Below, piece by piece: positions 46,006-57,940 of a stretch of DNA of 64,000 nt (its first letter is position 1; every line of letters starts with the position of its first letter). Made by a program: the position numbers and the translations under genes. The notes beneath the pieces are model-generated. The model searched no databases, had not been told where the DNA came from, and was given only the letters and a program-made list of their open reading frames with translations. The stretch is from Cricetomys ansorgei (Eukaryota; Chordata; Mammalia; Rodentia; Nesomyidae), in NCBI GenBank assembly GCA_026225945.1, contig JAMJFZ010001749.1, positions 1 to 64,000 of the forward strand, in the 5' to 3' direction.

Positions 46006-46892
46006 ACAGGCCACTCCCAGCACACCTGTGCTTCAGCCATATTGGGAATGTCAGTCACCCAGTTACCCAGATAGCCAGGTCAGCCTACACTGGGGATCTG
46101 CCTTTGACAGTCCCTGGTCCAGAGTAACAAAGGCTCTCCTTCCCTATGAACTGATCGAGGAGGCAAATATTCATGCCGGATCCCCAAGAACCCTGACTCT
46201 GTGACTAGGCTACGAGCCTGGATCTACAGCGGAATGGAGAGGACATGTCCCAAGGCCACACAATTCTACAGTAACTCTGGTCCCTGGAGTCAGGTCAGTC
46301 AGCCAGTCATCCTAAGGAAAAAGGACATGGGCTTGCTCCAAAACCAGGAATGTTCTGCCTCTCTTTCTAGAAGTGAGAAAGCTAGATACTGTGGACATGC
46401 TCTTGTGGCTGGTTCAAAGTTAACATCAAAACAGAAGGAAATATCTACAATAGAATAAGAACCTAAAATCTGTCCATCCTCTACAGTTATAGTGGGGAAG
46501 GGCCTATGTTAGCAGAATATGAGGTCCGAGCTAAATGTTAAAAAAAAAAAAAGTAGCTGCTTTTCACAAAGTGGATCCATCCCACTGGGCACCTGGAGAT
46601 GGGAAAAGGGTCGCAGCATCCTCTGACTGGCTGCTGGAAGAGTGCACTGTTGCTAAATATTGCTGAATGACTAAAGGGATCTCACTTCCCTTCCCTTAAA
46701 GAGACTAGAGGCACCAAGCTTGGAACAAGCCACCAAGAGGCGGCCCTTCCTACTTTAAAACCCAGGGTTTCTGCAGAGGCTGCTTTGGAACCCTGTTGAG
46801 GTTGTTTTGGATGTTCAGCAATGTCACAGACAGGGGAGTGGCTTGGGAGAAATTATATTTGACAACATCAATGAAATTAAATATATATTTGT

Positions 46893-47425
46893 TTGTTTTG
46901 AGACAGTGTCTCAGAGAGCCTGGGCTGGCTCCAAAATCTTCCTGTAACCAAGGATGACCTGGAACATCTGAGCCTCCTGCCTTTACCCCCTGAGGGTGGA
47001 TGACAGGGTTACACCACCACACCTGTTTTATACTCGCTAGAGATCAAACCCAGATTTTCATGCAAGCTATGCAAGCACTCTTAACAACTGCACCCCAGCC
47101 CCAGCCCTGGATTTTGTTTTTGTGAGGCAGGATCTCATGTCGTCAAGGCTGGCCTCAAACTTGATATGTAGATGAGGATGGCTCTGAACTATTAATCCTT
47201 CTGCCTCCACCTTCCAAGTACTGAGTTTACAGGTGTTTGCAGAACTTGAGTTAAATGGTGCTAATGAAAAGTTGTTTCTCTGTTATTTGAGACAAGGTCT
47301 CTCCACATAGCCTTAGCTGTCCTGGTTACTCACTATGTAGGCTTGTCTTGAACTCACAGAGATCTGCCTGCCTCTGCCTCCCAAGTGCTGGGATCAAAGG
47401 CATACACTGTCACACCTGGCCCTAG
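46893..47425 (-). mobile_element. Run of minus-strand SINEs (B1-like, ID-like, B1-like, B1)
   Basis: B1-like 46893-47035; ID-like 47040-47110 (AACAACTGCACCCCAGCCCC); B1-like 47115-47245; B1 47283-47425. Confidence 0.75.
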
Positions 47426-47551
47426 TGAAGAGTTATTAATGCCATAGAAAACTGGGTGTTGGGTCTGATTAGTGTGAAGCAAAAATAAACTTGAACAAAA
47501 AATTAAATAAGAAAGGATATGTATATAATATCACTTAAGATGATATTAAGT

Positions 47552-47762
47552 AAGGGCTGGAGTGGCTCTGTGGGTAAGAACATGTACTGCTCTTGGAGAG
47601 GACCCAAGTTCAGTTCCCGGCACCCACACTGGGTGGCTCACAACTGCCTGTAACCAGCTCTAGGGTGTCTGACATTCTCTTTGGGATTCCTCAGGCACCT
47701 GAACTCATATGAGCTTATACATAAATAGATAATTTTAAAATAATTAAAATAAATCTTTTAAA
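47552..47762 (+). mobile_element. B2/B3-type SINE
   Basis: GGGCTGGAGTGGCTCTGTGG, then CCCGGCACCCACACTGGGTG and AATAAATC at the end. It ends 140 bp from the Muc13 transmembrane exon. Confidence 0.8.
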
Positions 47763-47904
47763 AAGAAAGAAAATTATTTAAATAAGGAAAAAAACACCTC
47801 AGTGATGGGAGAGAGGCCTCTGTTGTTTCCTCTTTTCTCACCCAGGAAAGATGAAGGAGCATTTGGAAAGCAGAATATCTAGCAGTTTCTACCCACCCTC
47901 ATAC

Positions 47905-47989
47905 CTGGCTAAGACAATAAGGGCAATCAGCAAGATGAGAATGAGGGCTCCAGCAACAGTACCCACGATGGTGAGGATCAGCTGAAATT
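47905..47989 (-). CDS. Muc13: Muc13 exon: transmembrane segment
   Basis: The exon reads QFQLILTIVGTVAGALILIL then LIALIVLAR. It forms one strongly hydrophobic helix of about 24 residues, matching the human MUC13 span (FQLILTIVGTIAG). This is a type I single-pass membrane anchor. The acceptor is CTTTCAG|AA (phase 1) and the donor is GCCAG|GTATGA (phase 2). Confidence 0.95.
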
Positions 47990-48009
47990 CTGAAAGGGGA
48001 AAGACAAGG

Positions 48010-48430
48010 ACAGTGTCCTGGTTAGTTTTAACTGTCAACGTGTCACAACCTAACCTGTGAAGAGTGTCTCAATGAGGCATTATCTAAATTGGGTTAGTCT
48101 ATAGAGTGTGTGTGTATGTGGGGGGCGGGTTGCCTTGACTGTTGCTTAACATAGGAAGACCCAGCCCATTGTGGGAAACACCATTCCCTAGGCAGGAGTT
48201 CCTGAACAGTAAGAGAAAAGAGAATTAGCTGGGGACAAGAGAGCAGCAAGCAAGGATCTAGGTGCTTATTCTCTTTTTTCTCTCGACTGTGGGTATAATC
48301 TTTGAGTTCCTGCCTTGATTTTCCTGATATAATAGACTGTGACCTGAAATTATAAGTCAAATAAAGCCTTTCTCCCTTATATTGCTTTTGGTCAGGGTAT
48401 TTGTGTCAGCAACAGAAATGAAACTAGAAC
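48010..48430 (+). mobile_element. Rodent LTR-like repeat, family unassigned
   Basis: 'ggttagttttaactgtcaac', 'tctcaatgaggcatt', 'cccattgtgggaaacaccat', 'aaataaagcctttctccctt' and 'gggtatttgtgtcagcaaca' form a common rodent repeat with an AATAAA near its end. It lies just upstream of the Muc13 transmembrane exon, on the opposite strand. Confidence 0.6.
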
Positions 48431-48889
48431 AAACAGCCTCCAGCAAGCAGGTCCTGTAGTCAACTGACTGCACAGAGGCTCGTGTTCCCAGGAACTCCTA
48501 CGTGAGCTCAACCAAGTTCTGGTCTCCCAGCCAGGCAGAGGCAGGCAGGGTCGGTGCTCATCTCTGTTCCCACCCTCTCCTTGTCCCCTGCCTTACCCAT
48601 ATCTTCAGCATACAATCATTACAAGCAGCCTTTCCAGCTATAAAGTCACAAATACAAAAGAAGCTGACTGAGGCAAGGTCTTTCTGGGCTTTGTGGAATC
48701 TCAACTGAGGTCTATACTTCATCTCTCTTACCAGTGCCTGCCCTGCAAGCTCCTCTTTTTCATAAGCCAGAGGATCTAGGTGGGAACTAAACCTGTCACC
48801 AGTAGAGGAAGCAGGTAATGGCTTAAGAAGGAGTCTGTTAATGCCCACATATTTTCTACCTCAGACTAGTGCTATAAACCTTTTATTAC

Positions 48890-49057
48890 ATAGCCCAGGA
48901 TAGACTTAAACTCATGGCAGTCCTCCTGCCTCAATGTCCCTAGTACTGAGATTATAAACATTCACCACTATGTCTGGCTGCTATGGACTATTGAAATATG
49001 ACTGTAAGATGGACTGAAAACTCATTAATACTCCCCCTCCCCTTTTTAAAAAAAGAT

Positions 49058-49093
<36 letters not shown>

Positions 49094-49510
49094 TTGTTTG
49101 TTTTTCAAGACAGGGTTTCTCTGTTGTAACTCTGGCTGTACTGGAACTCATTCTGTAGACCAGGCTGGCCTCGAATTTAGAGAAATCCACCTGCCTTCGC
49201 CTCCCAAGTGTTGGAAATAAAGGCGTGTACCACTACCACTGGGCTTAAAATTTAAAGTTAATATTGTCCCAGACTGACGAAGATGAGTCATGGAAGAGAA
49301 CGACACGCTGTTTTACAATGGCTCTTCCAAACTAGTAAACAGTAAGACTTGATAAGATCTGGGCCAGTATGGAGCCACAGGCCTTGAACTCAACTCTTGG
49401 GAAGCCAAGGCAGCCCAATTTCTGTGAGCTTGAGGTCAGTCTAAGTCTATAGAGTGAGTTCCAGGCTAGACAGGGCTACATAGTAAGACCCTGCCTTCAA
49501 AAATAAGTAA
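48890..49510. mobile_element. B1 copies around an ATC microsatellite
   Basis: Truncated B1 (-) 48895-48985; (ATC)n 49057-49093; B1 (-) 49098-49245; B1-like (+) 49360-49510. The part 48431-48889 is unrecognised. Confidence 0.8.
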
Positions 49511-49885
49511 AAAAAACAAACAAACAAATAAAAAGATTTGATGAGACCTGAGAACTTACATGCCTGGTTTCTAAGCAGCTCACATAGACCCAACATCGTT
49601 TGAAGCCCATTTATAACACACAATGTGAGTACAGTGGCTGAGGGTGCCCTCCTCTGGTCGGGAGTGGGTTCACCAGCTCATCTGGGTCTGAGTTCTGTTA
49701 TTTCTAACAGCAGAACTGTCGCTGACCATCATCTATGGGTGAATGTGGGAAACGGGCTCAGAAGGCAAGCTCCCAGGACAGTTTCTCTCTCAGTGAATGA
49801 AGGCAGCCTTTGGTGGGGTGGGCAGCTCTGGAGGTAGATCCGAATGTGTTTTTTTCATGTTTAGTGACAGGGGGTCTATACTCAC

Positions 49886-49923
49886 GGTCTTTGCAGTCCA
49901 CCCCACTGTAGCCAAATGGACAT
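49886..49923 (-). CDS. Muc13: Muc13 micro-exon: end of EGF3, juxtamembrane
   Basis: A 38-nt exon reads CPFGYSGVDCKD, nearly the same as human MUC13 CAFGYSGLDCKD. It supplies the last two cysteines of the third EGF module and leads to the membrane. The acceptor is GTTCCAG|AT (phase 2) and the donor is AGACC|GTGAGT (phase 1). Confidence 0.92.
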
Positions 49924-50527
49924 CTGGAACACAGTCACAACAGAAAGTCACATTAACAAGCCTTGTGGGGAGTGTGTTGGAGTTCCCACCACAATCAGTA
50001 TTTCTCCCTTCCCATCTGCCTTTGATTCTGTCCTCCCTTGCTCTTTCTTTTATCTTCTTTGTGCTTCCATTTTTCTAAGAGTACACCTTCCATGGGATCC
50101 GGAAGGGTGAGGTGTGTTCACCTCTGTGGCCTCATTTGCCACAGACTGAACCTCTGCATTTGCAACCTCTGAACCCCAGGAATGCTTGGCAATTCAGGTG
50201 AAGTCGAACCCAAGAGGCATGAAGTAGCGTGGGCACTCTCAAGGGGCATCTGGTGCCCTGTGATCAAAGGCATGCCATTCATATTCAGTTTTGTTTCCTC
50301 ACCTCATGGGCACCTACCATGTTTCTAACTAGTGGATGATAGGTCCTACCTACTGTGATTCCTTGAGATACAGGATTCTGAGAAACCCTCGGATGGTGAT
50401 GACACAGTGGCGCTCTACACCTGCCAACCCGTGCCAGCTTGCCAGCTTCCCCATACTAAGTCGAGTGTGTGCGGCACTCTCTGGTCTAGCTTTGCTGTGA
50501 CGAGATAAGGATGGGGTGATTTCTTAC

Positions 50528-50645
50528 TCTTCGCACTTCCCGTTGCTAGCCTTCTGGTAGCCCGGCAGGCACACGCACTCTGGTATTCCGTCATCCTTCC
50601 TTAAGCATTGCTTATTTTCCACCGCATTGCAGGACTCGGAGCACT
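50528..50645 (-). CDS. Muc13: Muc13 exon: third EGF-like domain
   Basis: The exon reads ECSESCNAVENKQCLRKDDG, then IPECVCLPGYQKASNGKCEE. It matches human MUC13 (CNAQHKQCL.K....PEC.CVPGYQ...NG.C). It is a juxtamembrane EGF-like module, completed by the short exon at 49886-49923. The acceptor is ACCCTAG|AG (phase 1) and the donor is GAAGA|GTAAGA (phase 2). Confidence 0.92.
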
Positions 50646-50699
50646 CTAGGGTTTTAAAATAGAGAGATTTCTAGGTCATTTCCAGGAACAATCTCTTTT

Positions 50700-50738
50700 A
50701 AAAAAAAATGTGTGTGTGTGTGTGTGTGTGTGTGCGCG

Positions 50739-50770
<32 letters not shown>

Positions 50771-50965
50771 AGAATGTGTGTGTGCACCTGCGGGTGCACG
50801 TTTGTAATGGAGGGCACATTCCACAGCACACATCTGGAAGTCACAAGACAACTCTCCAGGTGAAGTCAGTTCTTTCCTTCCACCTTTACCCCAGTTTAGG
50901 GGATAAACTCAGGTCATCAAGCTCGACAAGTACCTTTGCTGGTTGAGCCATCTCGCCAGCCCAGA
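50700..50965 (-). mobile_element. B2/B3 SINE with TG/AG microsatellite
   Basis: TTGAGCCATCTCGCCAGCCC marks its head. (TG)n(AG)n at 50709-50766 is the grown tail. It lies between the EGF2 and EGF3 exons. Confidence 0.8.
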
Positions 50966-51170
50966 GATGATCTCTTCAATCCCAAGATGCCATGGGACAG
51001 CATACAAATCTGTACATTGGCCACCTCAACAGCTCCCAGCCCAGGCCCAAGCCCTAGTCTAAATTCAAAATACACACGAGAACTCAAGCAGTCATGTTTG
51101 TATTTTGAAAATACGAAAGGAGGGAAAGTGAGAGTTATGAAGGATGTCGGGAAGCTGCTGGAATGCTTAC

Positions 51171-51287
51171 CAGAACAAGAAGCAGCCTGTGGGGTTGGCC
51201 TCATCAGCCCAGGTTTACACGTGCATTGAACATGGCAATCACTTCCGGTACCCTTTTCACAACCATAATATTCACACACATCCTGTG
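51171..51287 (-). CDS. Muc13: Muc13 exon: second EGF-like domain
   Basis: The exon reads SQDVCEYYGCEKGTGSDCHV, then QCTCKPGLMRPTPQAASCS. It matches the CDYYGC....C.C....RP.PQ...C pattern of the second EGF-like module of human MUC13. Two acceptors lie 5 nt apart (CTCACAG|CACAG|GATG). Only the upstream one keeps the frame; the downstream one would create an immediate stop with the previous exon. The donor is TTCTG|GTAAGC, phase 1. The conserved cysteines are intact. Confidence 0.92.
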
Positions 51288-51419
51288 CTGTGAGAGGCAC
51301 AAATAGTTAAAAACACATTGGGGAAGCCCATATATATAATCCATATGAGCATCTCACTCCCTTACTATTACATTCCGCTCTCTAGTCATTTGATCTCTGA
51401 TGGGCCCAAGTTCCCTCCA

Positions 51420-51505
51420 CCGATAAAATGACACTAATAGTTCTTGTTCACATGATTGCAGTGAGAACAGAGTGAGCTCTGTAAATCACAAGCCTTCCTT
51501 CTTTT
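51420..51505 (+). mobile_element. MIR-like fragment
   Basis: GATAAAATGACACTAATAGT and CAGTGAGAACAGAGTGAGCT then GTAAATCAC fit a decayed MIR middle to 3' section. Confidence 0.4.
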
Positions 51506-51555
51506 GTTCATTTGTAGATAGTGATATTTAAATGTTAGGCCAAGGACACTGAGTT

Positions 51556-51558
51556 CAT

Positions 51559-51614
<56 letters not shown>

Positions 51615-52025
51615 GGGTTTTTAAGACAGGGTTTCTCTGGGTAACCCTGGCTATCTTGGAACTCACTATGTAGATGAAGCTGGCCTTGAACTCAGAGATT
51701 TGCCTGCCTCTACCTCCTGAGTGCTGAGATTAAAGGCATGTACCACTACATCCTATACCTGGCTTTTGATACTGAGTAAAAAATATATATACATATATAT
51801 ATGTATATATATATATTGTAAAATATATATACAGATATATATTTTATTACATGCACCATGTGTGCCGGTATCCACAGAGGCCAGAAGACAGTGAAAGATG
51901 CTCTGGAACTAATGTTAAAAGTGTTTGTTAGGTGCCTGACATGGTTGCTGGGATTCAAGCTCTAGTTCAGTTTTCATGATTAAACAGCAAGTGTTCTTAA
52001 CCACTGACCGTCTCTCCAGCCTGTG
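51556..52025 (-). mobile_element. TCTG/TCTA repeat, B1, TA repeat, B2/B3
   Basis: Microsatellite 51560-51614; B1 51615-51765; (TA)n 51781-51843; B2/B3 to 52025 (CCACTGACCGTCTCTCCAGC). Confidence 0.8.
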
Positions 52026-52815
52026 ACTTACTCCCTGAGCTAGAGAATCTTTTGGAAGGCTCTAGGCTGGAGCACACCATGAGAGAACAGCCTTCCAAGA
52101 ATGTTAGTCTAGACATGGATTGCAAGCGCTAGGGGTAAGAAGATGAATATCAGAGGGGAGCAGAGGAGAGAAAGAGCCAGAAAAGTGGCATTGCTCTTCT
52201 CCAATAAAAAGCCTGAACTGCAACTAACCCACTGCAGCTTGAAAATACCTCCAGCTCAAAATCTAAAGAAAGAAGGCCCAGAAGAGGATATATTTTGCGA
52301 CTAGACTGAAGAGCAGGAAAAGATGTCTTCCTCTGAGTTCTGAGGCACTGGCTTCCATCTGGGGCAGTTTGCTCTGTAGCTATCTCCAGACATCAGCTTG
52401 TGGTACTCAGTTAATCTACTTAAATGTGCACCACTGGTTTCAGAATGGAGGGAAATGTTCAGAGAGGTGGTCCCAAAAGCACTTTTGAGATCTGGCACTA
52501 AATGGTTTCAGTTGTACCAGGGTTTATAGCCACAACAATTACTCAGGAGCATAAAAATGAGGAAACTGCAGTTGTGGGGATCCCAAAGATTATCCTGAGA
52601 ACTGCGTAAGTTGTTCTTAGGTGATGATCCCCTGCGGTCAGTGCCCATGCTTATGGGAACTCTCAACTCTTTCATGTGTATTCTAGGTCCTACCCAGCCC
52701 CAAACAGGTCAAGCTCCATGACGCAGAGGCTATGGACTGATTGGTGGGTAGCAGTGGGGGCCTTAGAAGAGCTTTGTCTCAGGGCATTTGTGCTTCAGGT
52801 CCTAACATAAGAATC
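52026..52815. other. Muc13 intron, unrecognised
   Basis: No repeats or exons seen. Confidence 0.4.
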
Positions 52816-53190
52816 TTTGTAGTGCTGGAGAGATGGCTCAGCAGTTAAGAGCATTTCCAAAGGGCCTGAGGTTAGTCCCCAGCACCCACATCAGGCAGCT
52901 CACAAGTTCCTGTTACTCCCGCTCCAAGGGATCAGACACTTATGGCCTCTTCAGGAACCTGCACTCGTACCTACACAGAATACACATATAACTAAAAATA
53001 ACTAACTAAATAAAATCTTTTTAAAAAGGGAAATTTGAAGCTAGGCGGTGGTGGGGCACAATTTTAGCCCCAGTACTTGGGAGGCAGAGGTGGGCAGATC
53101 TCTGAGTTTGAGGCCAGCCTGGTCTACAGAAAGAAAGATCCAGGACAGCCAGGGCTACAGGGAGAAACCCTTCTTTGAAAAAACCAAAAG
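52816..53190 (+). mobile_element. B2/B3 SINE and B1 SINE
   Basis: GTGCTGGAGAGATGGCTCAG; B1 from about 53040 with GAGGCCAGCCTGGTCTACAG. It ends 110 bp from a SEA exon. Confidence 0.85.
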
Positions 53191-53300
53191 GAAATTTGGA
53201 GGCAGCAATCTATCTCTCGATTTGTCCTCTTCTTATAGTGGCAAAATCAACAGAAAGTTAGATCTTTAGGCAAAAGTGAGTACAATTATTTAGTACTTAC

Positions 53301-53470
53301 AAGTATACCCCGCTATGCCGTTGTTACTCCCTATTGCCTTTCTGATTGCAGCAGATATAGTGTCTTCATTTTGAGTTGTATTTTGTTTAAAAATATTTAC
53401 TACTGATGCATACACAGTCTTTTTGGCATCTGCTCGCATTGCAGATCTTGATGACAGAGAAGGGGAGGGG
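53301..53470 (-). CDS. Muc13: Muc13 exon: SEA domain, part 3
   Basis: This 170-nt exon reads SPSPSLSSRSAMRADAKKTV, then YASVVNIFKQNTTQNEDTIS and AAIRKAIGSNNGIAGYT. It aligns with the human MUC13 segment around SEMRAD and the helix ending KAI. The stretch YASVVNI lies where self-cleaving SEA domains carry G-S-V-V-V, so partial conservation of a cleavage motif is possible. QNTT is an N-glycosylation sequon. The acceptor is ATTTTCAG|CC (phase 2) and the donor is ACTT|GTAAGT (phase 1). Confidence 0.92.
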
Positions 53471-54164
53471 CTGAAAATGCAATAAAGACATCAATGAATG
53501 AATCAACTTGAAGAATCAACAAAATAGTGTTTGCACCTCCCCAGCATCCAGACCTCTTGAGCTCTAGTCCTGACCGCTGTCCTACTGCACAACAGAGAGC
53601 CAGGCTAATGTCAGATTTTCAGCCTGGCAGCTTTTATTTGACTTGTGTTCAGAGAAGCTACAATGAAAACGACATTCTGCTGGGAGGTGCTTGGAATTCT
53701 CAGCCCAATTGTTGACCAGGTGTGATTTGCAGCCAAAGGATCCAACCGAACTAGTTCTGATGATGCCCTGGCCTGTGTGAACAAGATGCTGGGCAACCAT
53801 CCATAGCCCTCCTTCTCCAGGCCACACCCTGCCCACCCTGGCCAGAGCCAGTGTGACCGTAGAGGCATCACAGAGGCACACAGTTCCCTCTGCAGTGCTC
53901 CACCTACCTACCTCTTCTTTTGTGTGGTCTGTGAATATGAAGGCCAGAGACCGATATCAGGTGCCTGTTGCTCTCTACCTTAATGTTATTAATTTAGTTG
54001 CTTGGTCAATATGTATATTGTGTTTATGAAAACAAGAATCATCATAGAAAACTACTTCAGTTCTCTACAAGTCTGTTCCCAAGCTTTGAGGAAGCTCGCC
54101 TTCTTTTGGGTTGCCCAACCTTTCTTCTGGGCAAGGGTTATTTCGGCATCATTTCATTTCTCTT

Positions 54165-54558
54165 TTTCAGTTGTATTTTATTTTTTGTGTATGGTTATTT
54201 TGCCTGTATGTATGTCTGTGCATTGCCTGTGTGTCTGGTGCCCACAGACGCCAGAAGAAGGTGTTAGATCCCCCGGAATTGGAGTGAGCCACCATGTGGG
54301 TGCTGGGAATTGAACCTGGGTCCTTTAGAGGAGTAGCCAGGGCTTTTAATCAATGACCCATCTCCTTAGCCCTCACTTTTTCACCTTTCTCTTCAGCTTT
54401 CACAGGTTGAATTCTCTTACATAGCAGCATGAGCTTTCCTATTCACATCCTCCTTCGTGTCTGGAGCTACACTGTTCTTTACATACTGATAGAAAAAATG
54501 TAATTACATTTACTTATCCATCCATCTGTCTATCTATCCATCTATCTATCTATCTATC

Positions 54559-54612
<54 letters not shown>

Positions 54613-54735
54613 CCATGAGTGCTGCAGCACACCTATAGAGGCCAATGGACAATTTTCTAGAGTTCTGGGGATCAAACCCAGGTCATCAAGTTTGGTGGCA
54701 AGCGCCTTCACTCACTGAGCCATCTTGCCAGCCTG
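54165..54735 (-). mobile_element. Two B2/B3 SINEs with TCTA/TG/AG microsatellite
   Basis: First about 54170-54375. Microsatellite 54520-54610, then SINE text ending CTGAGCCATCTTGCCAGCC. The part 53480-54160 is unrecognised intron. Confidence 0.75.
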
Positions 54736-55733
54736 AGAATGGGTTCCTTACAAGCATTTTCATCTTCTTCCCTCATATCGTCTTCAACATTCTGCCTCAT
54801 GATGGCTTCCCATGTACTTCATTGAGCCATGACCAGGGAGTCCTCTGGACTGTGATAGACAGATAAGCCTCTATCCACAGCTTGCTTCTTGGCCCCAAAA
54901 CTTTATTGCCAGTTGCCATTCTGGCAGGAACCATCCAATAGCAAGTGAAGGCCTTGGCTGACCACCAGTGCTTTCCAGGATGTGTTCTCTCCAGGTACCT
55001 CCCCTTGCCTGTGTGGATCCTGTCTATACCAAACCTACTGATAGGCCTATGGGCCACCAGGCAAAAGCAGCAGCCTGTAGCTTTCGTACTGTATCTTGGT
55101 AGTTCATGAGCACAGGCTATTATATCCCTTACACCTGGCATAAGCAACCTGGAAGGTGATGCTCCCGTCAGCTACATGAGCTGTCTCCCTGTATTTGGAT
55201 GTCTTGCACTTGTTTTTCTCTTGGGTCACTAAACATTTCTGAGCACAGTAGTCAGTTTACCCTCTAATTGTTTCCTAAATTCTCTTATTATCTCTTCTAG
55301 AGTAGCTTTCATCCTTGGTGACTTTAGCAAACCCCGACTTGCAACACTGTGGTACTACGCAGACCCACAGGCCCTTCAGTGAAGGCGTAGGGACAGTCCA
55401 CCTTCGGAGACAGGTCTCTCACTGAGCCTGGAGCCCACCAATTTGGTTATATTGGCTGGCCAATGAGCTCCAGGGATCCACCTGTTTCTGTTCTGGTATC
55501 ACAAGCGTGGGCCACTGACCAAGGCTTTTTACACAGTGCTGGGGATCCAAACTTAGGTACTCGTGCTTGTGTGGCAAGCCCCTCACCAATGGAGCATCTC
55601 TCAGCCCTGTGGTTATCTCTTCTTGACTTGTGACTTAACACAAGAGAGCTTGTGACATGGGAGCTCAAGAGAAGAGAAGAGAAACAAAGCTATGCTGCCT
55701 CCAAAGTAACTCACTGGCTCAGAGCAAACTTAC
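54736..55733. other. Muc13 intron, mostly unrecognised
   Basis: A minus-strand ID/B1-like remnant at about 55480-55610. Open frames here have no family match. Confidence 0.4.
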
Positions 55734-55789
55734 CTCACTTTAAGAATTATAGTCTGTCCAAAATCAGCCTGAGAAAATGTGCTTTGAAA
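55734..55789 (-). CDS. Muc13: Muc13 exon: SEA domain, part 2
   Basis: A 56-nt exon reads FQSTFSQADFGQTIILKVS. It matches the GQTVILTVS strand of the human MUC13 SEA domain. The acceptor is TTCCACAG|TTT and the donor is GTGAG|GTAAGT. It enters in phase 0 and leaves in phase 2. It is too short to notice as a free open frame and was placed by protein pattern and splice phase. Confidence 0.9.
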
Positions 55790-55854
55790 CTGTGGAAGAG
55801 ACCAGATGTAATAACAAGGTGAAAAAAAAATTCAAATTATATTCTAGGTTTAAA

Positions 55855-56455
55855 CATTTCTTTCTTTCCTTTCTTTTTATCTTCCTCCCTCTCTTTCCCT
55901 TCTTTCTTCCCTTCCTTCTCTCCTTCCCTCCCTTCATTTCTGAGACAGGTCTCATGTACCTCAGGCTAGCCTCAAACTCACCATGTAGGCAAGGATGACC
56001 TTAAACTCCTGACCCTCCTCCTGCCTCTACCTCTGAAATGCTGGGATTACAGACATGTATCTCCACACCCAGATGACACACTGCTGGAGATCAAACCTAG
56101 ACCCTGTGAACAAGGCAAGCACTCTGCTAACTAAGCTACATACATATTAGGCAAGTACTCTACTATTGAGCCCTTTTCATTTTACATTTATATATTTATG
56201 TATCTGCTTGTTTTGTGGTTCTAGGAATTGAACCCAGGGTACTGTGCATGCTAGGCAAGGGCTATATAGCTCAGTGACTATATCCCAGCTCAACTCTTTC
56301 TAAAATTAATAATAATAATGATAACAATAACAAGGTAGGTTGATTAAGTTGGCCTTAAACTCACTCTTCAGCCCAGGCAAGCCTTGAACTTGTGATCCTC
56401 CTGCCTCAGCCTCCCAAGTAGCTGGGATCACAGTCCTGTGTCCCAAGCCCCAGCT
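55855..56455 (-). mobile_element. CTTT tract with minus-strand B1-like and ID-like SINEs
   Basis: Pyrimidine tract 55856-55936; B1-like 55940-56065; ID-like 56070-56180 and 56215-56295; B1-like 56340-56450. Confidence 0.65.
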
Positions 56456-56704
56456 TGTTTACAGAAATAGAAACATTGATCTTAGGATCCCAGGCAGTGC
56501 CTAATAGAGAATACGGAAATCCCTTTGCAAAGTCCAGTTAGATCCAACTGGGTATAAAACAGACTCTGGAAGACGTCTCATGGCCTGAGCTGGGACTGGC
56601 ACACAGGGTCTGTTGAGGAGATGGTCTCTGATTTCCTAACTATGCTCCAGAGAATGCCAAGGGGTTCTAAAATATCTCTGTTGTATTAAAAATCTCTTTG
56701 AAGC

Positions 56705-57310
56705 TTGCTGCTGGTGGTTCAAGCCTTTAATCCCAGCACTCGGGACGTATAGGCAGGTAAATCTCTGAGTTCGAGGCCAGCCTGGTCTACAGAGTGACTT
56801 CCAGGACAGCCAGAGCTACACAGAGAAGAGAAACCCTGTCTCAAAAAACAAAAACAAACACACACACAAAATTCTCTTTGAAACCAGGCATGGTGGTTCA
56901 TGCCTGTAATCCCAGCATCAAAAGGCTGAGACAGGAGGATGGCCATCATTTGAGGCCAGCCTCAGTTACACAGTGAGTTCCAGCGTGAGACAAACACAGA
57001 GGCACATCTCTGAGTGCTTTCCTCACAAGTCTGACTGAATCCCTGGAACCCACATTAAAACATGGGTGCAGCGGTGCACATCTGTAATCCCAGGAATCTT
57101 ATGGTTGAGATGAGAGGCAGAGAGAGGAGAATCACCGGGAAGCTGGAGGGCCAACCAGCTTGGAATATGAACTGTGGCAGAAACAAGAGCCCATGCCTCG
57201 CCAGGTGGAAGGAGAGCCAACTCCTGAGTGTTGTCCTCTGACACAGGCACTGGGACACACTCACATCCGTGCGCATACACACACACAAATCACAAATAAA
57301 ATAGTTTTAA
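56705..57310 (+). mobile_element. B1, B1-like and B4-type SINEs
   Basis: B1 56705-56860 (GAGTTCGAGGCCAGCCTGGT); B1-like 56885-57000; B4-type 57010-57310 ending in a CA tail. Confidence 0.75.
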
Positions 57311-57705
57311 AAAGAACCACAGCACAAAAACCCTTTCTAAAACCATAAGACTCCTTCACCGCCTCCCTGGATCCCCCAGGAACACCCAGCCCTGGCTGAG
57401 CTCAGGTGTCTAAACACTGGCTAGATGCTATGGAGTGTTCCAGGCCCAACCCCTGGGCTCCAGAGTGGCTCCCCACATTCCACTCCTTCCCTGCCAGCAT
57501 ACTCGCTTTCAAGACTAGGAATGAAGTGAAATTACTGTTCATTGTGATTTTTTTTTTATTTTTAAATAGAGGCAAAAATATCGTATGTAGTTCCTCTACT
57601 ACAGGTAAAAATAAGCCATATTGGTATGGAAATTTATGTAAATCTGAACATAAAAAGAGAAAAAGAAAAATGTCTTTACACCCGGTCCAAAATAATGTTT
57701 TTTTT

Positions 57706-57940
57706 TTTTTCTTGTTTGTAACCCTGGCTGTCCCGGAACTCACTCTGTGGACCAGGCTGGCCTTGAACTCACAGTGATCCATCTGCCTCTGCCTCTCAAG
57801 TGCTGGGATTAAAGGCATGCGTCACCACCACTCAGCTCAAAATAATAAATTATTAATTAAGTTGCTATGCTAGGAGGTAAAACCCCAGGTCTTTCTCATG
57901 CTAGACAAGTACTCTACCACTAAGCCATATCCCCAGCCCG
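57706..57940 (-). mobile_element. B1 SINE and ID-like SINE
   Basis: B1 57710-57835 (TGGACCAGGCTGGCCTTGAA). ID-like 57870-57940 (ACTAAGCCATATCCCCAGCC). Confidence 0.75.

Noticed and set aside
53582..53881. Overlapping minus-strand open frames upstream of the third SEA exon
   Set aside because: No similarity to Muc13, no matching splice phases; intronic.
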